DNA of 16,825 nt from Competibacteraceae bacterium UBA2792 (lineage in GTDB: Bacteria; Pseudomonadota; Gammaproteobacteria; Competibacterales; Competibacteraceae). A program made the translations under genes and the position numbers. The notes beneath the pieces are model-generated. The model was not told where the DNA came from. It was given only the letters and a program-made list of their open reading frames with translations, and did not search any database. The stretch is from assembly GCA_002352125.1 (NCBI GenBank), contig DEHU01000056.1, positions 1-16,825 of the forward strand, in the 5' to 3' direction. Numbering within the stretch: position 1 is the stretch's first letter; every line of letters begins with the position of its first letter. Positions 1-6,621 of the stretch are shown here, piece by piece.

Positions 1-321
1 GCCGACGGCGATTGGCTGACCGTCGAAACCCCGGCCGCCGGCCGCCGCCAGTTCGACCTCAACGGCTATCCGCAACTGCGCCCTTTCGTAGAAGCGATTC
101 GCGCCACGCAAGCCGGCAACCAGGCTATGCTGGAGCGGTATTACCGATTGGAATTTCAGGGGACGCCCGCCGATTGGAGCCTGCGCCTGACCCCGCGCGA
201 CCCAAGGGCCACCGCCTATGTGACCGCCATCGTCTTGCGGGGTCGGGACGGATCGATTTCCAGCATGGAAACGCTGGAACCCGACGGTGATCGCAGCTTG
301 ATGACGATTACGATCAGGTGA
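1..321 (+). CDS. LolA-related outer-membrane lipoprotein carrier-like protein (5' partial)
   Basis: The first 106 codons visible belong to a gene that starts before the window; frame 1 is open from base 1 to TGA at 319-321. The C-terminal part shows a hydrophobic/charged pattern (LRPFVEAIRATQAGN near residues 27-41, YYRLEFQGTPADWSLRLTP near 47-65, then SSMETLEPDGDRSLMTI) typical of the LolA-like periplasmic proteins encoded next to MMPL exporters in aryl polyene clusters. The family is thought to carry a lipid product or lipoprotein across the periplasm; this role is inferred from context. The next gene, the exporter, starts 9 bp downstream, so the two are probably cotranscribed. No signal peptide can be checked because the N-terminus is missing. 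Family assignment is fairly secure; the exact cargo is unknown. Confidence 0.72.
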   Translation, partial: ADGDWLTVETPAAGRRQFDLNGYPQLRPFVEAIRATQAGNQAMLERYYRLEFQGTPADWSLRLTPRDPRATAYVTAIVLRGRDGSISSMETLEPDGDRSLMTITIR

Positions 322-330
322 AATGGCGCC

Positions 331-2709
331 ATGCCGAGCGTCCCGCCTCCTCGCCCCCCTTCGTCACCAGCGACGGCAGGAAGCCAACGCTATCGCCGGT
401 TGATCCTGCCGCTCTGGTTGTTGGCCGCGCTGGGCTGCGGCTGGGCCGTCTTGACGACGCCGGTCACCACCGATCTGACCTTGTTCGTACCCCGCGCCGA
501 TCCGGTCGCGGAACTGCTGCTGGAGCAGTTGCGCAGCGGTCCGACCACCCGGCTGATTCTGCTGGGGCTGGACGGCGATTCCGAAACCGCTCGCGCTGCC
601 GTCAGCCGTCAATTGGCGGAGCGATTGCGTTCGACGGCTTTGTTCGCGCGCGCGGCCAACGGCGCGGACGCGTTGCCGGAAACAGAACTGCAAGCGCTGT
701 TCGCTCATCGCTATTTGCTCAGCCCGGCCCTCTCCCCGGCGCGATTTACGGTGGATGGGTTGCGTGCGGCCTTGCAGCAGCGGTTGGCGGAATTGCGCTC
801 GCCGCTGGCGGTTTTCCAGAAACGTTGGCTGGCCAGCGATCCGACCGGCGAGCTGCTGAGCCTGCTGCGGGTGTGGCAGGGCGGAATGCACGAACCGGCC
901 AAGCGGCTGGGCGTCTGGTTTTCGCCGGACGGTGATCGCGCTCTGCTGCTGGTCGAAACGCGGGCTTCCGGTTATGACCTCGTCGCCCAACGCGAAGCAG
1001 TGACGGCGATTCGCCAAGCGTTCGCCGCGGCCAGTACCGGCACTGGCGTGCGGCTGACGATGAGCGGTCCTGGCGTGCTGGCAACGCTGGCCGAGGACCA
1101 AGTGCGCGCCGGAGCGGAATGGCTGAGCGCGCTGGCGCTGGCGGCGGTGATATCGATGCTGCTTTTGGTTTACCGGTCGGCGCGGACGGTCTGGCTCGGC
1201 GCGCTACCGATGTTGTCGGCCCTGCTGACCGGCGCGGCGGCGGTCGATTTGGTTTTCGGCAAGATGTATCTCATTACGCTGGCTTTCAGCATGACCTTGC
1301 TGGGAGAAACGCTGGACTATCCCACCTACCTGTTCAGCCATCGACGCGCGACGGAGACGGTGGAGGGAACCTTGCGGCAATTGTGGCCGACCCTGCGGTT
1401 GTGCGTGGCAACCACGGCGCTGGGTTGTCTGGCGATGCTGGATTCCGGTTTCCCCGGATTGAGCCAGTTGGGCGTGTTCACCATCGCGGGCATCGTCGCG
1501 GCCGTGACGACGACCCGCTGGCTGTTGCCGGCCCTGCTGCCGCCGAATTGGGCGCCGCCGCAACCGGTCGCTATCGGTGCTTGGGCGGATGATATGTTGC
1601 GTCCGCGACCCCGGTTGGCGCTGGTGATCGGCGGCTGCGGCTTGCTGGTGCTCCTGGGATTGGCCATCAAGGCGCCACCGCTGTGGGAAAACGACCTCGC
1701 TGCGCTCAGTCCGGTACCGCGCGAATTGTTGCGGCTCGATCAGGAACTACGAACCGCGCTGGGTGCCCCGGAGGTCGGTCACCTGATCGTCGTCACCGCA
1801 CCGGACGCCGAAACCGCCTTGCGGAACAGCGAAACGATTGCCGCTTATCTGGATCGTCGCCAAACCGACGGCGCGTTGGCCGGTTACGACGGCGCCATGC
1901 GTTATCTACCCAGCACCCATGCCCAACGGCAGCGGCAGACATCGTTGCCGGATACCGAATTCCTGACGGCGAACCTGACCGCCGCCGTAGCGGAATTGCC
2001 GTTCAAGCCCGGCTTGTTTGCGCCCTTTCTCAATGCCGTCGCCGCCGCCCGGACCGCGCCGCTGCTGCGGCCCGAAGATTTGAGCGGCACTTTACTGGGG
2101 ATGCGAACTAGCGCCCTGCTGTTTCCCGGCGAGCGCGGCTGGACCGCCCTGTTGCCGCTGAGCGGCGTTCGGGATCCTCGGGCCTTGGCCGCCGGCTTGC
2201 CACAGGTCGAGATCGGCCAAGCGCGCTATCTGGATTTGCGCGCCGAAACGAATCGAATTGTGGCGGGTTTTCGCGATGCCGCGCTGCAACGGCTCGGCTG
2301 GGGCTTCGCGCTGATCGTGGCGGTGGTCTGGATCGGGTTGCGGTCCTGGCGACGGGTTGCCGCCGCGTTGTTGCCGGTGTTGCTGGCGCTGGTTTTCACC
2401 GTGGCGGCGCTGTTGGCCTTGGGCGAACGATTGTCGCTGTTCCACTTGGTTTCCCTGTTGCTGGTGCTGGGAGTGGGCGTGGATTACGGGTTGTTTTTCG
2501 GCCGGCCCGACGCCGATCCCGACCTGCGCCGACGCACCTTGCATGCGCTATTGGTCTGCTGTGGTTCAGCGTTGACCGTGTTTGGTATGCTCTCGACTTC
2601 CGCGCTGCCGGCGCTGCGGGCCATCGGTTTGACCGTGACCTTGGGCGTGGCCGCCAGTTTCATCGTCGCCTTGGTGGCGGCACGACCTTTGTTGACGCGA
2701 ATGAGTTGA
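331..2709 (+). CDS. MMPL/RND-family lipid exporter of the aryl-polyene cluster type
   Basis: This 792-residue inner-membrane protein has the duplicated RND/MMPL layout. There is a first TM helix near residues 25-42, a long periplasmic loop, a block of five hydrophobic helices at about 265-415 (including the segment with FSMTLLGETLDYPTYLFSHR, which carries the acidic/Tyr residues common in MMPL proteins), another TM near 430-446, a second periplasmic loop, and a last five-helix block at about 650-790 with the matching LVLGVGVDYGLFF segment. The paired acidic residues in the two TM4-like helices (LDYPTY and VDYGLFF) fit proton-coupled transport. Its place between a LolA-like protein and ketosynthases suggests export of the polyene/polyketide lipid. 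The ATG at 331 is preceded by AGGTGA, which also contains the stop of the previous gene. The stop at 2707-2709 lies 3 bp before the next ATG. Substrate is inferred only. Confidence 0.85.
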   Translation: MPSVPPPRPPSSPATAGSQRYRRLILPLWLLAALGCGWAVLTTPVTTDLTLFVPRADPVAELLLEQLRSGPTTRLILLGLDGDSETARAAVSRQLAERLRSTALFARAANGADALPETELQALFAHRYLLSPALSPARFTVDGLRAALQQRLAELRSPLAVFQKRWLASDPTGELLSLLRVWQGGMHEPAKRLGVWFSPDGDRALLLVETRASGYDLVAQREAVTAIRQAFAAASTGTGVRLTMSGPGVLATLAEDQVRAGAEWLSALALAAVISMLLLVYRSARTVWLGALPMLSALLTGAAAVDLVFGKMYLITLAFSMTLLGETLDYPTYLFSHRRATETVEGTLRQLWPTLRLCVATTALGCLAMLDSGFPGLSQLGVFTIAGIVAAVTTTRWLLPALLPPNWAPPQPVAIGAWADDMLRPRPRLALVIGGCGLLVLLGLAIKAPPLWENDLAALSPVPRELLRLDQELRTALGAPEVGHLIVVTAPDAETALRNSETIAAYLDRRQTDGALAGYDGAMRYLPSTHAQRQRQTSLPDTEFLTANLTAAVAELPFKPGLFAPFLNAVAAARTAPLLRPEDLSGTLLGMRTSALLFPGERGWTALLPLSGVRDPRALAAGLPQVEIGQARYLDLRAETNRIVAGFRDAALQRLGWGFALIVAVVWIGLRSWRRVAAALLPVLLALVFTVAALLALGERLSLFHLVSLLLVLGVGVDYGLFFGRPDADPDLRRRTLHALLVCCGSALTVFGMLSTSALPALRAIGLTVTLGVAASFIVALVAARPLLTRMS

Positions 2710-2712
2710 CCG

Positions 2713-3909
2713 ATGGCTATCGAACCTCTTGCAATTGCCGCGCGTACCGTGACCAATGCCTTGGGGCGTGGCGTCGCGGCGTCGCTGGCGGCACTGCGCT
2801 GCGGCGAAAGCGGATTGCGGCCCTGCGATTTCGAGGATGCGGTGCTGGACACCTGGATCGGACGGGTCGCCGGTCTCGAAGAGGAACCGTTGGGCGGCGA
2901 ATTCGCCGCGTTCGATTGCCGCAACAATCGCTTGGCGCGATTGGGTCTGGAACAGGATGGCTTCGCGATGGCGGTACGAGACGCCACGGCGCGCTACAGC
3001 GCCGACCGCATCGGCGTATTCGTCGGCACCAGCACTTCCGGCATCGGCGCCACCGAACACGCCTACCGCCAGCGAGACCCCCTCACCGGCAGTTTGCCGG
3101 AAACTTTCGACTACCAGCACACCCACAACGTTTTTTCGGTGGCGGATTTCGCCCGGCGCTGGCTGGGTTTGACCGGCGTGGCGCTCGCCATTTCCACCGC
3201 CTGTTCCTCCAGTGCCAAGGCATTCGCTTCGGCCTGGCGCCACATGCGGGCGGGTTTTTGCGATGCTGCCGTGGTCGGCGGGGTGGATAGCCTGTGCTTG
3301 ACCACCCTCTATGGTTTCAACGCCCTGGGCCTTGCTTCCTCTCGGCCCTGTCGTCCGTGGGATGTCGAGCGCGATGGTTTGAACGTGGGCGAAGCGGCCG
3401 GGTTCGCCCTGCTGGAATGGGCCGAGCCGGACGATGCCCGCGCGCTGCTGTTGGGTTACGGCGAAAGCAGCGACGCCTATCACATGACCGCCGCGCATCC
3501 CGAAGGCGCGGGTGCGGCGCTGGCGATGCAAGGGGCATTGGCACGGGCAGATGTGACGCCCGAGCAAGTGGATTACATCAACCTGCACGGTACCGCCACG
3601 CCGTTGAACGATGCCGCCGAGGACCGGGCCGTGCTGCGGGTGTTCGGACCGGAAACGCCGTGCAGTTCCACCAAGGGGTGGACCGGGCATACCTTGGGGG
3701 CGGCGGGCATTACCGAAGCGATCTTGGTCTGCCTGTGTCTGGAACACAGCCTGATTCCCGGCACGCTCAACACCCGCCAGCGCGATCCGAAATTGGGCGC
3801 GGGCCTCGTACTGGATAACCGGGAACGTCCGTTGCGGCTGGCGCTCAGCAATTCATTCGGTTTTGGCGGCACCAATTGCAGCCTGCTGTTCGGACGGAGG
3901 GGCGCATGA
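2713..3909 (+). CDS. Beta-ketoacyl-ACP synthase (FabF/KAS II-like, aryl polyene type)
   Basis: This 398-residue condensing enzyme catalyses decarboxylative Claisen condensation of malonyl-ACP with an acyl-ACP chain. The thiolase-fold active site is complete: Cys164 in STACSSS, His292 in LHGTAT and His326 in GWTGHTLGAAG, with Lys321 just before the second His. The glycine-rich C-terminal NSFGFGGTN motif is also present near residues 378-386. Length is close to the usual 400-420 residues of KAS II enzymes. In aryl polyene systems such a synthase works with a Cys-less partner, and the next gene here encodes exactly that. The gene starts 3 bp after the exporter and its TGA overlaps the next ATG (ATGA), which indicates translational coupling. 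The family call is strong; assignment to aryl polyene rather than fatty acid synthesis rests on the neighbours. Confidence 0.9.
   Translation: MAIEPLAIAARTVTNALGRGVAASLAALRCGESGLRPCDFEDAVLDTWIGRVAGLEEEPLGGEFAAFDCRNNRLARLGLEQDGFAMAVRDATARYSADRIGVFVGTSTSGIGATEHAYRQRDPLTGSLPETFDYQHTHNVFSVADFARRWLGLTGVALAISTACSSSAKAFASAWRHMRAGFCDAAVVGGVDSLCLTTLYGFNALGLASSRPCRPWDVERDGLNVGEAAGFALLEWAEPDDARALLLGYGESSDAYHMTAAHPEGAGAALAMQGALARADVTPEQVDYINLHGTATPLNDAAEDRAVLRVFGPETPCSSTKGWTGHTLGAAGITEAILVCLCLEHSLIPGTLNTRQRDPKLGAGLVLDNRERPLRLALSNSFGFGGTNCSLLFGRRGA
3896..3900 (+). promoter_or_regulatory. Shine-Dalgarno sequence GGAGG deciding the chain-length-factor start
   Basis: A perfect GGAGG lies 5 nt before the ATG at 3906, inside the last codons of the ketosynthase gene. 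It supports ATG 3906, which overlaps the upstream TGA as ATGA, over the more upstream in-frame ATG at 3876. Confidence 0.8.
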
Positions 3910-4721
3910 ACCCGCTCTTCGTCGAAGGCGTAGGCATTCTGGCGCCGGGGTTGGCCGGCTGGGCGGCCAGCCGGGCGGTGCTCGCCGGCGAGCGGCCCTA
4001 CGTCGCCGAACCGATGCCGGCAACCATCGCGACTTTGTTGCCGGCCAACGAGCGGCGCCGCACCACCGCCACGGTCAAGCTGGCGCTGCACGTCGCGCAG
4101 GAAGCGATGGACCAAGTTGCCCCGATCTCCAACCCCTCTTCCGGCGAGCGAGGGAAGTTGTCGGCGGCTACGGTCTTCGCGTCGTCGGGCGGAGATAGCG
4201 AGGTGCTGGACAAGATTTGCACGGCGCTGACCCAGCCCGGCCGGCCGGTTTCGCCGACGCAGTTCCATCACTCGGTACACAACACGCCCGCCGGTTACTG
4301 GTCCATCGCCACCGGTTGCACGCAGCCCTCGCTCAGTCTTTCCGCCTACGATGGCAGTTTCGCCGCCGGTTTGCTGGAGGCGGCGGCGCTGGCGTTCGCG
4401 GAAGCGGCGCGAGTGCTATTGATCGCTTACGATTTGCCGCTACCGTTTCCGCTGTCGGCGCGGCGCGCCATCGTCGCACCGTTCGCCGTGGCCCTGCTGC
4501 TGAATCCCGTGGCCACCGAACGGCGCCAAGCGACGCTCCGATTGACGCGAACCGGGTTCGAGCCAGCGGATCGATTGGACGATGCGAGCCTGGAGCGATT
4601 GCGGGCCGGCAATCCCGCCGCGCGCAGCTTGCCGTTGTTGTGTGCCATCGCCCAGCGAAAGCGCAAACGGGTGATGTTATCCGGCAACGATACCGCTTTG
4701 GGCGTGGACGTCGAGCCGTGA
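3906..4721 (+). CDS. Beta-ketoacyl synthase chain-length-factor-like protein (no active-site Cys)
   Basis: The 271-residue protein resembles only the N-terminal half of a ketosynthase. It contains TVFASSGGDSEV near residues 89-100 and SPTQFHHSVHNTPAGYWSI near 116-134, both hallmarks of the ketosynthase-like N-terminal-domain proteins of aryl polyene clusters. Where a ketosynthase has ACSS it reads AYDGS (147-151), so the nucleophilic Cys is absent and the protein should not condense by itself. By analogy it would pair with the upstream synthase and help set chain length. Residues 74-84 (ISNPSSGERGK) are encoded by DNA resembling a dispersed palindromic repeat, just before the conserved FASSGG block. 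The ATG start is chosen for its GGAGG and ATGA overlap; the TGA overlaps the next gene's GTG (GTGA). Confidence 0.82.
   Translation: MNPLFVEGVGILAPGLAGWAASRAVLAGERPYVAEPMPATIATLLPANERRRTTATVKLALHVAQEAMDQVAPISNPSSGERGKLSAATVFASSGGDSEVLDKICTALTQPGRPVSPTQFHHSVHNTPAGYWSIATGCTQPSLSLSAYDGSFAAGLLEAAALAFAEAARVLLIAYDLPLPFPLSARRAIVAPFAVALLLNPVATERRQATLRLTRTGFEPADRLDDASLERLRAGNPAARSLPLLCAIAQRKRKRVMLSGNDTALGVDVEP
4126..4160. repeat. Degenerate copy of a CCCCAACCCCTCTCCC-type palindromic repeat inside a gene
   Basis: The stretch contains CCAACCCCTCT followed by a GGCGAGCGAG loop and GGGAAGTTG. The arms CTTCC (4138-4142) and GGAAG (4153-4157) are complementary, flanked by CAAC and GTTG. It shares the 11-mer CCAACCCCTCT with the clearer copy at 8051-8087 inside aas. 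It is read in frame as part of the chain-length-factor protein. The match is imperfect, so this may be coincidence. Confidence 0.4.
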
Positions 4722-5437
4722 AGCGGGCACTGGTGACCGGCGGTAGCGGCGATATCGGCCGCGCAATTTGCCAGCGATTGGCCCGCGATGGGTTACACCT
4801 CATCGTTCATGCTTGCGGCCGTCCCGAACGAGCGGCAGAGGTTGTTGCCGGTATCCGAGCCGGAGGCGGATCGGCGGAAACGGCGATATTCGACGTGGCC
4901 GACGAAGAGCAAACGCGCTGCGCTCTGGCCGAACTGCTCGAAACCGGGCCGATTCAAGTGTTGGTCAATAATGCCGGCATTCACGACGACGCGCCGATGG
5001 CCGGGATGTCATCGGCCCAGTGGCGGCGGGTGATCGACGTGTGCCTGCACGGCTTTTTCAATGTCACCCAACCGCTGCTGCTGCCGATGATGGCGACCCG
5101 CTGGGGCCGCATCGTCAACATTTCTTCGCTGGCGGGCGTAACCGGCAATCGCGGGCAGACCAACTACGCCGCCGCCAAGGCCGGCCTGCACGGCGCGACC
5201 AAGGCGCTGGCGCTGGAGCTGGCTTCGCGCAAAATCACGGTTAACGCCATCGCGCCGGGCGTCATCGCCGGTCAAGCCACAGCGGCGGCGTTCGACGCGG
5301 CGGCCATCAAGCGGTTGGTGCCGATGCAGCGCGCGGGTACGCCGGACGAAGTCGCCGAACTGGTCGGATTTCTGGTGTCCGAAGCGGCGGGTTATCTGAC
5401 CGGGCAAATCATCAATCTCAACGGCGGCGTCGTCTGA
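4718..5437 (+). CDS. 3-oxoacyl-ACP reductase, FabG-like SDR
   Basis: This 239-residue classical short-chain dehydrogenase/reductase should reduce the beta-keto group of the ACP-bound chain with NADPH after each condensation. The nucleotide-binding motif TGGSGDIG is at residues 7-14, NNAG at 84-87, and the catalytic residues are Ser137 (NISSLAG), Tyr150 and Lys154 (YAAAK). The C-terminus ends GYLTGQIINLNGGVV, the usual FabG tail. The start is the GTG at 4718, overlapping the previous TGA as GTGA; an open frame continues upstream but is a shadow of the chain-length-factor gene. Length matches FabG (about 245). In this operon it is most likely the dedicated polyene ketoreductase and not the housekeeping FabG, an inference from position. 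Confidence 0.88.
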   Translation: MKRALVTGGSGDIGRAICQRLARDGLHLIVHACGRPERAAEVVAGIRAGGGSAETAIFDVADEEQTRCALAELLETGPIQVLVNNAGIHDDAPMAGMSSAQWRRVIDVCLHGFFNVTQPLLLPMMATRWGRIVNISSLAGVTGNRGQTNYAAAKAGLHGATKALALELASRKITVNAIAPGVIAGQATAAAFDAAAIKRLVPMQRAGTPDEVAELVGFLVSEAAGYLTGQIINLNGGVV

Positions 5438-5445
5438 GTGCCACG

Positions 5446-6228
5446 ATGACCGTTGCCGTCGTTGTTCCGGCTTACGACGAAGCCGCTACCATTGCCGATA
5501 TCATCCGTCGCGCCCGCCAGCAAATCGAACGGGTGATCGTAGTAGACGACGGTTCCCGCGACGATACCGCCGCCCGCGCCGAAGCGTCGGGGGCGGTCGT
5601 GCTGCGCCAGACCACGAATCAGGGTAAGGGCGCCAGCCTGTGGCGCGGCATGCACTACGCGCTCGAACGGGGCGCGGATGCGGTCGTTACCTTAGACGCG
5701 GACGGCCAGCACCGGCCGGAGGATATTCCCAAACTGCTGGCCGCTCACCGGCGCTGGCCCGGCCGGCCGATCATCGCCGCCCGGCTGGAACATCGCGAAT
5801 GTGCGCCCCCCCTGCGCCGTTTCGCCAACGGCATGGCGGATTTCTGGGTGTCTTGGGCGGCCGGCTGTCCGATCGCCGATACCCAATCCGGTTTTCGGCT
5901 GTATCCGGCCGAATTTCTGCGTCGAGCGGTTGGACCCGAAAAAGGCCGGCGCGGTTTTACTTTCGAAAGCGCGCTGTTGATTCAGGCGGGCCGTCATCGT
6001 TGCTATCCAAAAGTAGTCGCCATCGAGACCATCTACCCTACGCAAGCTCGCCCCAGCCACTACCGGCCGTGGCGGGATACACTGCGCATCGTCGATCTGG
6101 TAGCGTGGTCGTTGCTCAAGCGCGGGATGTATCCGGTAGGTTTACTACGTTCCTTGCGGCTACTACCATTACCTGCGCTTGATAGCGAAACCCTATCGAA
6201 ACAACGGGATACTGGAGGCGAGATATGA
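5446..6228 (+). CDS. GT2 glycosyltransferase, dolichyl-phosphate-mannose synthase-like
   Basis: The 260-residue protein has a GT-A fold family 2 signature: VVVPAYDEAATI at residues 5-16, the nucleotide-binding VVDDGSRDDT at 32-41, the metal-binding DADGQH at 84-89 and the acceptor-side SGFRLYP block in the middle. No C-terminal TM anchor is obvious, though a moderately hydrophobic stretch lies near residues 215-250. Enzymes of this subgroup occur regularly in aryl polyene clusters, where they are believed to attach a sugar or help anchor the lipid; donor and acceptor cannot be told from sequence. The ATG lies 8 bp after the ketoreductase stop, and its own TGA overlaps the next ATG as ATGA, so it is in the same operon. 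Confidence 0.85.
   Translation: MTVAVVVPAYDEAATIADIIRRARQQIERVIVVDDGSRDDTAARAEASGAVVLRQTTNQGKGASLWRGMHYALERGADAVVTLDADGQHRPEDIPKLLAAHRRWPGRPIIAARLEHRECAPPLRRFANGMADFWVSWAAGCPIADTQSGFRLYPAEFLRRAVGPEKGRRGFTFESALLIQAGRHRCYPKVVAIETIYPTQARPSHYRPWRDTLRIVDLVAWSLLKRGMYPVGLLRSLRLLPLPALDSETLSKQRDTGGEI
6214..6218 (+). promoter_or_regulatory. Shine-Dalgarno GGAGG for the lipoprotein gene
   Basis: GGAGG ends 6 nt before the ATG at 6225. It lies within the last codons of the glycosyltransferase gene and supports the ATGA-overlapping start. Confidence 0.75.
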
Positions 6229-6614
6229 AGTTGAGAGCCTTGATCGCACTGGTTGGCATGTTGGCCCTGGTGCTGGTGGGTTGCCGGAGCAACCCCGTCT
6301 ACAACGTCTCGGGTGCGCCGGTTACCACCAGCACGCGGAACTATTCGATGAGCGACGTGCGGGGCGCGATCCTGCAAGCGGGCGCCTCGCTGGGCTGGCA
6401 GATGAAGCCCGTTCGACCCGGACTGATCACCGGCACGCTGTACGTGCGCGAGCACATGGCGAAAGTCGAAATTCCTTACGACCGAAACAGCTACAGCATT
6501 CTCTATCGAGACAGCAGCAATCTCGATTACGACGGCGCCAACATTCACGGCAACTATAACGGCTGGGTTCAGAATTTGAGCAACGCGATCAATTCCCGGC
6601 TCAGCATGTTGTAA
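6225..6614 (+). CDS. Small predicted lipoprotein
   Basis: The 129-residue protein begins with a short Lys/Arg n-region, a hydrophobic core and the lipobox LVGC, with the lipidated Cys at residue 20. It should therefore be processed by signal peptidase II. Position +2 is Arg, so there is no inner-membrane retention Asp and an outer-membrane location is likely. The mature part is a small soluble domain ending in NIHGNYNGWVQNLSNAI, a pattern shared by a family of short uncharacterised proteobacterial lipoproteins (recalled, not searched). It is the last gene of the operon and overlaps the glycosyltransferase by 4 nt. The next gene is convergent, only 7 bp away, with no visible terminator. A link to outer-membrane placement of the exported lipid is possible but unproven. 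Confidence 0.8.
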   Translation: MKLRALIALVGMLALVLVGCRSNPVYNVSGAPVTTSTRNYSMSDVRGAILQAGASLGWQMKPVRPGLITGTLYVREHMAKVEIPYDRNSYSILYRDSSNLDYDGANIHGNYNGWVQNLSNAINSRLSML

Positions 6615-6621
6615 ATTCCGA

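Noticed and set aside
318-935. Long Arg/Gly-rich open frames overlapping the exporter and other GC-rich genes in alternative frames
   Set aside because: High GC removes stop codons from shadow frames. Their Arg/Gly/Pro/His-rich translations have no domains, and the genes they overlap are well supported.
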